From Polytrichum commune (taxonomy: Eukaryota > Streptophyta > Polytrichopsida > Polytrichales > Polytrichaceae): 64,000 bases of DNA. The notes below the pieces were generated by a model. The model saw only the letters and a program-made list of their open reading frames with translations. It was not told the origin of the DNA and searched no databases. The stretch covers positions 19,346,001 through 19,410,000 of the forward strand of contig OX485804.1 in NCBI GenBank assembly GCA_950295325.1. The letters are read 5' to 3'. Positions 23,118 to 34,274 of the stretch are shown in pieces; positions within the stretch are counted from its first letter, which is position 1, and each line of letters opens with the position of its first letter. Made by a program: the position numbers and the translations under genes.

Positions 23118-23345
23118 AACGGGGGGAGATCCGCCCGCTAGTTACAGATGGGCTGGCTGAATTTAAGAAATAACCGGTTCAAGTTCACAACTTTCGGGAA
23201 GTTGCCGATCGTTTTGAAGGAGTCTGTAGAATATACCTTGCATTAATGAAGAAAAACCGATAGATTTCAACATGGAACCAGCTGTTTGGGTCTGGAAACA
23301 CCTGGATCTCAACTGATTTTGCCCAAAATGTCCCGGGACACTGTT
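23118..23345. repeat. Dispersed repeat X, copy 1
   Basis: Shares a co-linear pattern with 29712-29950: GCTAGTT, then AACCGGTT, a run of about 180 bases, and CTTGGAAACAC/CTGGAAACACC followed by a stretch ending in CCAAAAT. Open frames on the minus strand of the two copies also align weakly. The type of element is unknown. Confidence 0.5.
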
Positions 23346-25080
23346 TGACACCTTGTTACACCAAATTCCAAAATCTCCAGAGTGACTCAACTGCACAATC
23401 ATTGACTTATCAAACTCGATACGAGCGCACTGTGTACCAAGTACAATTTACACATCTGATTCATGTGGATTGTTATTTCAACTTAAATTGTGATTCAAGT
23501 TCTTTTCACATCTTTTTCTTTTCTTTTCTTCCCATCACTGTGTGAAATAATGAATTCCAAGTCATTTGCTTAGAATGTGGGCGCACATTACATCAATACA
23601 GCTACTGTAGTTGTCCCACAACAGCTGGCCATTAAACTTTGCCCAGCCTTTAAAATATTGTTTCTCTTGATTTTGGATGTCAAGGTCAAACTAAAATAAA
23701 TGAGAAGAAAAGTGAAAACCATTTGGCACACTTTGAAGCAATGAGGAGTGTGATTAGACAAACTGATATATGAACCTGTGAATGATCAAACTTTTGTGAT
23801 ATTTATACGCTTACTCGAATCCATATTCAAAATTCCATACGTTTTTGAAGCATGTTAGATGCTATTATTTAGTAGCCATGGTAGTCTACACAGGGGTTGA
23901 CTAGAATTTGTGATTATCACGTACGTGTACGATATCAACATGGGGATACAAAAGTGGGCTTCTTGAATGAAATAGGGGAATCAGAGGGAGGTCGTGGTCG
24001 AATGTGGTCCGCATTGAACACACTGAAGCTCACTGAATCAATAAATTGTGAGTGGGTGCTTGAACGACACAGTCAACATTTGCCCGATATTCGTGTGAAT
24101 TGAATTAAACAATGACTCGGATGCCGACACCCACAATGTCACTCTGTCATGTTCGATCAATAAGCAAGCCCTCTCAAGCACAATACAAGAACTGCTTGCA
24201 TGACCACCACACGGTGCAGACTCCAGATGAGCTTTGCAGTAGGGCCAGCTTGAATTCAAATTGACACCACCAAAAAAGTGAACTCATCTGCTGCAGAACC
24301 ACAATAAAACCTGGGCCAATCAGTGGGGGACTAAACCAAAAAAATAAAAAATAAAAAATAAAAAATAAAAAAATCAATCCATCCGACACCGATTGGTAAA
24401 AAGGCCAGATCATTGCGGTTCTTACTACACGTTGCTGTTTCCTGCCATCCCTGTTGCCTGATGATCTCCTCCACTCAGTGAGGAGGGTCGTCTGCTTGAT
24501 TGAGGACAGACTCCAGAGTGTGCGCATGTGAACCATATCCCAGAGGGATATTTAGTTGTGCACATTCTTCAATATATATACGGGACCTGTGTTCCTCACA
24601 GTTAGGTGTAGGACGAATAAGTTAGTACTACAGCCACTTTGACATTCATCGGACTTCCTTATGTTGTACCAAATCAGTTCAGTGTCATTGTGTAAAGGTG
24701 CGCAACGAGAAAACGGTCGGGATCATAGAAGAATCTGCTCTTCTTGTTGGTCCAAAGACTGAAGTTATTACTGATAATATCCTGTGTCTGTTCCAGCAAA
24801 CTGAACTCTGGTTGCATGGTCACCCATTCCAAGAAAAGGGGCAAGGTGCCCAACACACAAGCTGCATGCAGGCTAGGGGGGCGGGTCAACTAAGGATGTT
24901 AAGTTACAGATGGAAGCAATGATCTGCCTGACATCGTCATAAAGGCTCGTTGTGGTGTGTTCAAGACAAACAGCAGCAGCACTTGTATCATAACCAGCTC
25001 ACTGAAACGCATTCATTTATGAGGGGCGGCAACATTGTCAACTTACCGGTCAGTAATTTGTAAACTTTGGAGCGAATATC

Positions 25081-25094
25081 AAAAAAGAAAAAGG
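25081..25094 (-). terminator. Pol III T-run terminator of tRNA-Asp
   Basis: On the minus strand, runs of T (TTTTTCTTTTTT) follow the 3' end of the tRNA after a short gap. This is the expected RNA polymerase III stop. Confidence 0.75.
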
Positions 25095-25111
25095 AGAATG
25101 AAAATGGAAGA

Positions 25112-25183
25112 CGCCGCTGCCGGGGATCGAACCCGGGTCACCCGCGTGACAGGCGGGAATACTCACCACTATACTACAACGAC
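25112..25183 (-). tRNA. tRNA-Asp: tRNA-Asp (anticodon GUC)
   Basis: A 72-base cloverleaf. The acceptor stem GTCGTTG pairs with CAGCGGC, with G as the discriminator base. The anticodon stem CCCGC/GCGGG carries the loop CTGTCAC, giving anticodon GTC. The T-arm holds GGTTCGATCC, which is also the internal B box, and the D-arm carries the A box (TAGTGG). There is no intron, and CCA is not encoded, as is normal in eukaryotic nuclei. A T-run downstream supports pol III transcription. It decodes aspartate GAC/GAU codons in cytosolic translation. Confidence 0.97.
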
Positions 25184-28100
25184 TTTCGTGTCTAATAATG
25201 TCTTAGATAATTTTCTTAACCCTCTTCAAATCTGCCAAGCAGTTATAGTGAGTGGTCTGAAACGGACAGTTTTATTCTGCATGTTGAGTATCCAAAGACA
25301 AGTCCAGTTCGAGGCTGTGGCGATTTTGTTCTTGTAAGTAAGTTTGGGAGCTAGTATGAATATCTAATCCATTATCGACGCAAAGGTCCCCTTTCTTTGT
25401 TCCAACATGTCAAGTAGATGAGGCTAATTTGGACACCTTCAACCTTGTGGAATCATCCAATTGATGAATTCAAGCATTAAAAGCTTGAGCAAGTTAGCAA
25501 TTGCAAATCAAGACCAAAGAGATTGAAATCACTTAAATCTGAGTTGAGAAGTTGTGCTTCTCTCATTAATTGGAGGTAATGAACATTTATGATATACATG
25601 GACAAGAAGGATTCAGAGAATCATTTTAGATACATTCTTATGTGAAGAATACTGCTAAGAACGTATCCTCCCATGCTGAGAAGTCACTACACTACGTATG
25701 AAATTTAGTGTCATATGTTGTTTTATGTCACTATAATAGCTTTTCGGATGACACCATTTATGAATAAGTGAACAAATATTGTCATGGTTGATGGATGAGT
25801 TCATCCATTGGCCAAAACCCTACCTTCCCTTGTTAGAACGTGTGATGAAATGTTGTCATGGATGATTGAAATTTGGATGAAAAATCACTTGGTATGTGAT
25901 AGTAATTGCAACAATGTAAAAGTATAATCCCCCAAAAATATACATGAAATGACATATAACGTTGGGCTAACATTTAGTTTTGACACTAGACCACGATTTA
26001 CAGTAAGTATTGAGCAAGACAACTAGAATTATGCCCCCCTTCCCACCTGACTTTAGCAAAGACCCAAAGTATTTCCTAAAACCCGGGTAAAGCTCCCTCG
26101 GTTATAGCGGAGGCATCCGACTATCCCAATGCACCTACAAGAACTTGCTCCGGAGATTTTCAAGTAGGTTTTAGTTAAGTAGCTTTCACACATGTTCATT
26201 GTTTTATCTACCAAGCAATAAATGTTGGGTAGTTTTTGTCCCATCCCCAAATGCCTTATTACTCACCTATCTTACCATTGGTTTTGTTAATGGAGCTCCT
26301 CGTGCCCTCATAGCTAAGACCAATCACAAGGGTGGGAGGCAACACTTTTAAAGCTCCTATATTCTTGCCTCATGTTTAGGTGTTGATGGGAGGGTCGGTA
26401 GTTGAGGCTTAGGGGCTTACCCCACTACAGGCCCTTAAATTTCGGTGGTGGCAGTGATTGGTTGGGTGCAACTGCTGCTGCCCTAATGGGTACCACACAG
26501 ACGGGAGATAAGAACAACGTGGCTTTGAAAAGTGGAGTGCTTCCTCACAATGAACTGCCGTTGGTTTTTCCCTGGAAGTTTTGTGTGGTGCTAAACTGCC
26601 GGTAGTGTGGTACATGACCATTGGCAAAGTGATGAGATGTAAGCATTTGCTTTGAAAAGTTGCCAGAACTATAGTCCACATCACGGAACCCCAATTGCCG
26701 TAATGTGGTGAGCCCCTTAAAACCTCCACTTTTAAGCCATGCCACATCATTTGCCAACTAGGCTTGGCACTAGATAATGTCAATGGTGTGAAGGCCGGTT
26801 TGTTAGAACCAACTTTTAGTCTTAGCTAACGTCTGGGAAGCAGAGTTCGGGAAGTTTTTGAAGCGTTAGTGGCTAATTGCCGGTAGTTGCTACGAAGGGT
26901 CGGATTTTTTCCAATTTACATCGGCAAGAGCCGGTCTTTTGTAAAATCAATCGGCCAATTGCCTATATTTTCATATTTTCATTGGCCAATATCCGATTAA
27001 ATGGAATTTATATCGGCACTAATTGTTTAAAAAATGTATGAAAAGTTACCAAAAATCATTTCTTAGTACAAAATCTTGAATAAGTGAAAAGAAAGGCATG
27101 TTCAAAACTTTAAATTTGAAGAGTTAATATCCTTGGCAGGAATTGAACCTAGCAATGCCTTCACCGCTTGAAGGCCAAGAGTCCCCCAATTCTTCATAGA
27201 AGCAATTGGATTTGGTCATGGAAAGGTTGCATAATTCAAAAAGTTTAAGGTTTAGGGTACTTCCTCAAGTGCATCATCAGATGCCCCAGACAAATAGCGC
27301 TCTGGATGCTTCCGGCTAAAATCCAGTAACTCACAAGAAGAATCGGCTACATTTCCGGGACATTTTCTGGTCCATCAGCTAATTGCTGGAGGATTGAAAT
27401 TACAGTTAGATTGCCATCCGATGGTTGGAAATTTGGACCAGCCATGAGGGGAATCCATCGGCTAATGATGAACTAGCCATCGGTTTTCCCCGAACATAGC
27501 TGGGAAGGGGGCATTAGTGACACTAAATATCTTCTTTGGTGTAACTAATCTATTATACATGATTCTTTGAACGCACTATTCCTTTGCACAAATAGAGTAC
27601 CCTGTTGGGAGGGCAGCTGCTTCCGCATCATTAAAAAGCCTGTAGGGCCTGTCGCCATCTAGAGGAACAAGGACTAGTGATGATGAGATTCGGTGGCAGC
27701 AATGAGATGATTTCAAGTGACAGTCTTTTATACCTGTTCTGTACGCTGAAGTGGGTGGAACCTCATGAATGCCGGCTTCCACTCCATGCTCAAAGATTCT
27801 TGTCGATACGCAATTGATATGGAGATACATGTGAAGAATACAGGAGGACAAACTTACACCCTCAACCGGTGTGATGATGTAGAAACGGAACTATCTAAAT
27901 AAACCGGGCTCTCAAGCTTCACTAGGTTAATTTTCTGATGTTTCTGGGGATTGTGGTACACAAGCAATATACTGTATACCCTCGAAAGAAAATTCTCAAC
28001 CAATTCAAAGCCTTCATAATACCTTCCCGTGAAGTTGTCAACATTCCCCGCGGGCTTATGAGCTCTCGAGTATATACGCTCTAGTAAACCTTCAGAGTCT

Positions 28101-28998
28101 TGTCGTAGTACAGACAGGAAGCAAACCTATTATTCAACTTAAGCTGACTTCTTTCCATGCAAATTGCCAAGTCTTACTGGCTGCACAATAATATGACTGA
28201 ATAAACAAAGCCTGTAAGATCCCTTAAGATTTCCATCCTATCTGCACTAAATAAAGTCTTGCATACTCCAACCATAGTAAGCGACCTCTCACATGCAGAG
28301 TGTTGTTAACACATACTTTGAACTATGGGTTACCCCCAATCCTAACTTTAGATCAGAAAACACGAATTCAACTTCACACGATAAAATTCCTCTGCTTGAC
28401 GTTTTGGATAAAAATTCCACAAGCAATACTCAAATAGCAACATAAGCAGTACAGGTCGAGACATCTGCATAGGTCTCCTCTCAAAAACATTTATGCTGAC
28501 CTAGCAGAATTTACAAATCTATTTCTCTAACTTTAATAGCCGAAACTCTAAAAGCCAATGCAATCGCAACAATAGGGAAATAAGAAAAACCTCCCAAAAA
28601 CCTCCCAAACACCTTCACGTCATAGATATTCTCAAGTAAAACTCAACAAAATGTTGTAGGTAGAACATTGCAAGGCAAAATTGATAGGAATTTCAACATC
28701 GCAAAGTAAATTCGGATAGCATGTTAGCAGCATTTACAAATCCCTTTGTCGCAAAAACCCTAACCGTTATTTTTCAATCCAACAGAATCGCAACTAGGAG
28801 ACAGAAAATCCTCTACATACCTTAGCGTCAATAAACTTCTTCTCAAGAAGACATTGAAAACAAGTTTGTAGACAAGGAACTCCAAGGCAAAACCGCGAGG
28901 AGTTTCAACATCAGAAATGACATTCGAAGAGCATTACACATAGCATGATGACGACATGTGACGCAAAACCTCGCGCGTGGCCCCATTTTTTCACGAGT
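25184..28998. other. Intergenic DNA with possible relics
   Basis: No confident gene. Around 26408-26720 there is an imperfect inverted repeat (ACCCCACTAC against GTAATGTGGTGAGCCCC), suggesting a decayed foldback element. From 26880 to 27500 short motifs of the TCGGC(C/T)AATTGCC type recur on both strands. A minus-strand frame at 27576-27851 looks partly coding but cannot be assigned. Confidence 0.4.
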
Positions 28999-28999
28999 A

Positions 29000-29005
29000 T
29001 TTATT
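29000..29005 (-). terminator. Poly(A) signal AATAAA of RPS12
   Basis: AATAAA on the minus strand, 29 bases after the stop codon of the ribosomal protein gene. The position suits a near-upstream element for cleavage and polyadenylation. Confidence 0.6.
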
Positions 29006-29033
29006 GCAAATCAAGTACAATCACATTTCAGCT

Positions 29034-29477
29034 CTAGTGGCTCTTGACATACTCCCGGATGACGTTCAATCCTTCGGTCTCTTCGCCGTAATCCTTGACG
29101 ACAACGCACGAGCATCCAACCACCTTACGGGCCTTGCCCTCGGAGTCGATCTTGCAAAGCCCAGCCCACTCGCCGAGTTTCTTGGCGCTCGGGACGGAGA
29201 TTAGGTTCACGTTATGCTCCTGGCACAGCGCCTGCACGAGCTTGGTGTAATCGGGCTGGTTGCAATCCTCTGCGAGCACGCACAACTGCGCGGCGTGCTT
29301 CTCGATCGCCTTGGCCGCCTCATGCAAACCCTTGGCGAGTCCGTCGTGTGCCAGCGACTTCTTAAGCACCAATTGAAGGCCGGTCAGAATGTCCATGGGC
29401 TCTCCTGGTGCAGGCTCCGCCTCCGCCGCTACGGTTTCCGCGGGCGCTTCGGCCATAACCTCCTCCTGATCAGCCAT
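29034..29477 (-). CDS. RPS12: 40S ribosomal protein S12 (eS12)
   Basis: A single open frame of 147 residues from ATG at 29477 ([12 protein letters not shown]). The frame could be extended three codons upstream, but only to a GTG, so the ATG is taken as the start. It encodes cytosolic small-subunit protein eS12 of the L7Ae/L30e/S12e fold, which sits on the 40S head. Diagnostic stretches are [33 protein letters not shown] and the C-terminal [12 protein letters not shown]. The acidic, Ala/Glu/Pro-rich N-terminus is usual for plant homologues, and length is normal for the family. No intron interrupts the coding part; a 5' UTR intron cannot be excluded. Telo-box motifs lie 60-175 bases upstream, the common plant ribosomal-protein promoter signature, and AATAAA lies just downstream. 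Confidence 0.97.
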   Translation of the reverse strand: MADQEEVMAEAPAETVAAEAEPAPGEPMDILTGLQLVLKKSLAHDGLAKGLHEAAKAIEKHAAQLCVLAEDCNQPDYTKLVQALCQEHNVNLISVPSAKKLGEWAGLCKIDSEGKARKVVGCSCVVVKDYGEETEGLNVIREYVKSH

Positions 29478-29534
29478 GGCGTTCACAGAGGTCGATGCGA
29501 TGTGATGATCGCAAGAATGATAGGAAGCTGGTGA

Positions 29535-29543
29535 TTAGGGTTT
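29535..29543 (-). promoter_or_regulatory. Telo-box AAACCCTAA upstream of RPS12
   Basis: On the minus strand AAACCCTAA lies about 60 bases before the RPS12 start. The AAACCCTA element is enriched in promoters and leaders of plant ribosomal protein genes, where it supports expression in dividing cells (established for plants in general; the role here is inferred). Confidence 0.7.
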
Positions 29544-29637
29544 GGTGCGGCAGCCTCTCTTGTCCTCAAGGCTGGAGCGAAAGAGCTCCTTCAGACTCCT
29601 CCGCTGGGTTTTGCACCCTGGCAGGGAAGACCCCCGA

Positions 29638-29652
29638 TTAGGGTTAGGGTTT
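29638..29652 (-). promoter_or_regulatory. Double telo-box AAACCCTAACCCTAA upstream of RPS12
   Basis: Two overlapping telomere-type repeats on the minus strand about 160 bases before the RPS12 start, in the same orientation as the nearer copy. Together they form a typical plant translation-gene promoter. Confidence 0.7.
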
Positions 29653-29711
29653 CCGCGTTTTGTGTTCCTAACATGTGAACTTCACGAGTTCCCAATGGTC
29701 TTGAGTCGGGG

Positions 29712-29950
29712 TTGTTAAGTGTATACCCAATGAACGGGGAAACGGGCTGCTAGTTTCAAATGAACCGGTTGAGTTTAATAAACACCCGGTTGAAGTTCAA
29801 GACTTCAACAAAACTACCAATCTTCTTAGAGGAATATATGGAATACACCTCAAATTCATTAAAAAAACCAAAGGATGTCAACATGTAACCTGGTTGGGCT
29901 TGGAAACACTTAGATTTTGACCGGTTATGTCCAAAATTCTTCCCCAAGTA
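29712..29950. repeat. Dispersed repeat X, copy 2
   Basis: Aligns with 23118-23345 in the same orientation: GGGCTGCTAGTTTC, then AACCGGTTGA, then GGGCTTGGAAACACTTAGAT and TTTTGACCGGTTATGTCC. A third, weaker relative begins near 35030 (GAGCCGGTTGAGTTTGAAG). It lies just upstream of the RPS12 promoter. Confidence 0.5.
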
Positions 29951-29959
29951 TTGCACATA

Positions 29960-32310
29960 CCAAAAGCATCACTAAAGGTGGGCCTACATGACCATTTGGT
30001 GTACCCTAGAGAAGAGCCCTCACATTATAGGGGCCAAAGGAAGGAAAAAAGGAGGAGGTAGGGTATAACATGGTGGGCCCCATTATCATGATTCCTACTT
30101 ATGAATAATAAACTCTAACAAGGCAAACCGGGTTATCCCGTCGCAAAGCTCGATTTGGACTTGGATCAATTTCACACTGATCTAACATGTTAAAAGGAAA
30201 TGTAACTAATGACATGTGGGGTCACTCTAAACGTGGGTCCACATTAGGGTCCAAGACAATTTTGGACCAGTGATTGATCCTATTGATCGAGAGCAAGAAT
30301 TTGGTCCCGAGGAGCTTACATAGGCTAGGGTTTGGATCCAAGGTATGTAAAAATGAAGTGGCACTATTGTGGCATCACATTCATGCCCAATCTCGGCGGT
30401 CCTCACTCTAGATAACACCCCTAGTTTGAGAAGATCAATAATGAAGCTCAAGTTTAGTCTTGAGTCCAAAAATGAAGTCTATTGTTAAAAGGTGTTTTGG
30501 ACCCCAAATTTCTTGGATTCAGGCCCGTATGTTGTAGACCCACCCTTAGGGGTACTTTACTCTATGGCCAAGATTGTAACCATGAAATTATGAGGGCCCT
30601 CAAAACTCGATTCAAAACCGTGTTGTGGAAATTGAAATGGAATTTTGCTTGGTCATGAGTTTAGAAGTGTAGACTAAACATATACATGATTGAATTACAA
30701 CCAAATTCTCTTTTATTACCATCATATGTGTGTGGGTCCTTCTACACAACAACACTAACAACACCAAAAACAAAAAAAGGTGTGAGATTTGAAATGTCAT
30801 GAGCTCATGATTTTGTGTTAGACCCATGTCTTTTAGGTGAGCATGATGCAAAATCTGGTAGACAATAAATTTTGTTAAACTTCCTTGGTCCTTTAAGGCC
30901 CTCGAGCTCTAGTGTAATGTGGCTCTAAGCATAGACACAACTTAAATAAATAATTGTTTCAAGTAGCCCACTCCTCTTAGGATATAAATGCGTAGTTAGT
31001 TTGATATGATCAGCAAATCCAAATTAAGGTCAAAGTCATTTTCCTCATAATTTTAAAGCTCACAAGAATATTATATTCAATAGCAAAGTGAAGATTATCC
31101 TTCTTTTTAAATATCGTATAAACCCATCCCCCCTCCCTTATGTTCACTTTTGAACCAAGAAAGTTAATAATTATGAGCCCTCAATGTAATTTATGTTAAA
31201 TGCATATTTTATTTTATTTTATGTCAATTCTTAGATTTGGGTGAACCAACCCATACACTCGTTTCTTGTTGGATGCCTAAACCCTTGCCTCCAAGGAACC
31301 AATGTACAGGTTGGTTCACCCTAGCTTCAATCCTTAAATCTACACTTAATCACACACCACTCACAAAATGAAGGTGTGCACTTTGAGACAAGTAACCAAA
31401 GTATGTTTGCTTACCTTAGGGTGGATGCGAGCTTCAAAACTTGAATACATGAGTGATCCCATTAGCGGGGAGCCTATTACTCACACTTGTTTACCAAAGT
31501 CCACTTCAATTGAGTTGTCAACTTGGGAGCTTGAACTTTTTACAAAGCTTGCAATATCTCCATTGCGCCTTGATGGATCCTATGTGAAACAATTACAACA
31601 AGCTTTCAACCAAAATCATGATCTACATGAGGCCTTGTTTATACTAGAGTTCGAGTTGAGAGCTCCAAATTCAAAAAAAATTCAAGAGTTTGATGTTTTT
31701 TTGATTTCACAAGCCTTCCAAACCTGAAGCATAAAGTATTGAGAGCTCAACTAGACTTCAAGCTCTTAATACTTTGAGCAAGTGTAAAGTGGATCACCTT
31801 CAAAGGGAGATATGAAAGGGGGAACGGTAGTATAAATGAAGAGGATTATCCTTCATGGTGGCTTCAAATCTTAGATTGAACCATTTGCTTTAAATATTTC
31901 CAAAATGAGATTTCAACAACATTGAAATTTGATATTTGTCTCAAAATTACTTAAATAGTTCCAAAATTCCGATTATTCTGGTAATTTCTTAAATAGTTCA
32001 ATTTCCATTAAATATGCTTAGGCAGGTCGGTATTCATGACAAGTCAAAGAGTGATTGTAAGCCCATTGGCTTGGGGCACACAATGAGAGCTCAAACTCTC
32101 TACATTCCAGAGCACCCTTTATGAAGTAGCTTAGGGTTTAAACTAAGAGTTTGTTTTATTTATTCTGCATGGGTTCCATGAAGGCGCTATCTAAGCATTT
32201 TGAGATTGGTATACATAGTTCAAGCTCACAAGTTGGAATAGTAAAGAGAACTAAGATTTAAGTACATATGGACAATAGACTTGTCCAAATTTTGCAATGC
32301 ATATTAGAGC
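29960..32310. other. Intergenic DNA, no gene recognised
   Basis: The frame at 31368-31727 (119 codons, plus strand) has no recognised motif and is taken as chance. No repeats with clear ends are seen. Confidence 0.45.
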
Positions 32311-32318
32311 GTCTTTTG

Positions 32319-32825
32319 CCCGGGTACGCAACTCCCGTATTATATGGTCCTGATTATAATCACTTATAATGTGTTTTAGTCCAATATTGAGTGATACAAT
32401 TTGTTTTAATGTAGGAAACCCTTGTAGCCCTTCTAACAAGGAATCCAAAAATGTAATTATATATAGGAAATGAACATATTTTGAAGCATATAATTGCATT
32501 AAAAACCTAATTATATGATTTTTTTTAATACAGGTACCATAGGTCAAACTACCCAGCTTTTTGGACTTTTTAATAAAATTTCAACATTGTGAATGAATTA
32601 TAATTTTAATGGGAGGCAACTATTCGTGGCTTATAATTTTAATGGGAGGCTTAATAAATATGCAACCCAACTTTTTTTTCATCTCATTTTATTTAATTTG
32701 GTCTTCACCCAACTTTTTGATCATTTTAATTTGATGTAATTTGATATAATTTTTACAAAAGCCGTCCTCTAAGCCGTTTTAAGTACGATGCCCCCTGCGT
32801 ATAATATGGGAGTTGCGTACCCGGG
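32319..32825. mobile_element. Non-autonomous TIR element E (507 bp) with CCCGGG ends
   Basis: The two ends are inverted repeats of about 25 bp starting CCCGGGTACGCAACTCCC and continuing (G/A)TATTATA. A perfect 8-bp duplication GTCTTTTG flanks it at 32311-32318 and 32826-32833. The interior is AT-rich, non-coding, and holds two tandem copies of TATAATTTTAATGGGAGGC. The 8-bp duplication suggests a hAT-like origin (inference). Confidence 0.87.
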
Positions 32826-32833
32826 GTCTTTTG

Positions 32834-34010
32834 CACAGTCAAGACATGCAACATTGCAAAACAAGTTAATCGAAGGAAGAAATCAAAAGGCTATGATGAA
32901 AATCCCAATATAACTTTCTTTGAGAAGCAACGTAGTCAAAAGATTCCCTCTAGATGTGTACTTTTCCACAAACATCATTGTGTTCATGCAACCAAAAATT
33001 ATGTGCTACAACAAGACATGTAGTCCACATCTAGGATTAAATCTATGTCATTTCTATCATAGAGCCTGGCAATAAAAGTACGCATACGCAATTTCATTAT
33101 ATCCAAAAGTCATGCATAAGTCTAGATTTACTAAAGACATAGTCAAAGTAAACTTGAGTGACAAGCATGAGTAAGAAGTTGCGGCCAATGAGAAGGCTTT
33201 TTTTGTCAACCTCTCTCAAATGAAAATAACTTTTAGTTCATGAGGATCTACATATTTTATCCTAATTGTTTTTTGCACATTTCTTGGTACACTCACAACC
33301 AAACTAAGTATACGCTAAGCCTTTTCTTTTGGCCAAGAGTGTGTAGTGCCAATTTACAGTGTCTCCAAATGTATAGAAATGATTGTCCAAGACCCCATGG
33401 AACAATTATTACTTTACGTCGTCCTCTAAATCCTAGACCCAACAATGTGAATCACACGATCAATTCAATAGATTGAATACAGGGTTATGAGATATAAGAT
33501 GTCATGGTCTCTAGGTGTTTCATTCTAACCTACCTCAAAAGTGGTGGTCAACAAAAATGCTTGTAGAATTTTACAATAATAGTGTCTACTTTGAGCATGT
33601 AGTATGTAAAGCCCGGGGTGGCAACTCGATTACAATAATTACAGGGGCTCGTCCAAAATTTTCACAAAGTTATAGATATGTACACATAATCGTACATATA
33701 ATCTAGATTATGTTTCAAATAATCTACAACTTTCAACTATTGAAGAGGGGTTGAAGAGTTTCAGAAGATAAAGTGGGAGAGAAGCCACCGAGAGAACTCG
33801 GGAAGAGAGTTAGGGTTAGGGCTCACAAGCCAAAATAATCTATATTATCTTCAAAAAAAAATAGATTATATAAACTATAATTAGGTATGATGGAGACCAG
33901 GTTATGGACTAGCCCCAACTGTCCAAGAGAAAGTCCACATTATTTTCAAATGGTTCATGTATTATAATACATAGACATGTTCAAATCAAAGAATTATTAC
34001 GTAGTATGGA
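32834..34010. other. Intergenic DNA, no gene recognised
   Basis: AT-rich with only short frames. Nothing with coding character or clear repeat structure is seen. Confidence 0.45.
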
Positions 34011-34019
34011 CAGTCTCGA

Positions 34020-34265
34020 GGCTGGGGATTCGTGGCACTCACTTAAAATCATCCATCTAAGCTATCGTGGATGAAGTGGCTCCAATAAAAAAAGCCCCCC
34101 TATGGGGTTGAGGGCCGATTCATTCGAATGTGACGTCACTTTACTAATTCGGGGCCTTTGACTCTATTTCCGGAATCAAATTGCCCCAAAATAGCCATTC
34201 AGATGATTCCTGTGTTTTTTTCATCCGCACGGATGATTTTAAGTGAGTGCCACGAATCCCCGGCC
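34020..34265. mobile_element. MULE-like MITE F (246 bp)
   Basis: The ends are 35-bp inverted repeats with one mismatch, starting GGC(T/C)GGGGATTCGTGG and continuing CACTCACTTAAAATCATCC. A perfect 9-bp duplication CAGTCTCGA flanks it at 34011-34019 and 34266-34274. Nine-base duplications are the hallmark of Mutator-like elements. It is too short to code for anything. Confidence 0.9.
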
Positions 34266-34274
34266 CAGTCTCGA

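Noticed and set aside
27120-27195. tRNA-like stretch (GGAATTGAACCT) on the minus strand
   Set aside because: Resembles a T-arm, but no acceptor stem or coherent cloverleaf forms.
27576-27851. 91-codon minus-strand frame ending near PYRLFNDAEAAALP
   Set aside because: Looks partly coding, and splice-like sites exist inside (ACAG|GTATAA, CTCTAG|ATG), but two frames are equally open and no family can be assigned.
29478-29486. Extended RPS12 start giving three more codons
   Set aside because: The upstream codon is GTG, not ATG; the ATG at 29477 gives the normal N-terminus.
31368-31727. 119-codon plus-strand frame
   Set aside because: No recognised domain, no introns or neighbours that would support it; the length is possible by chance in this much DNA.
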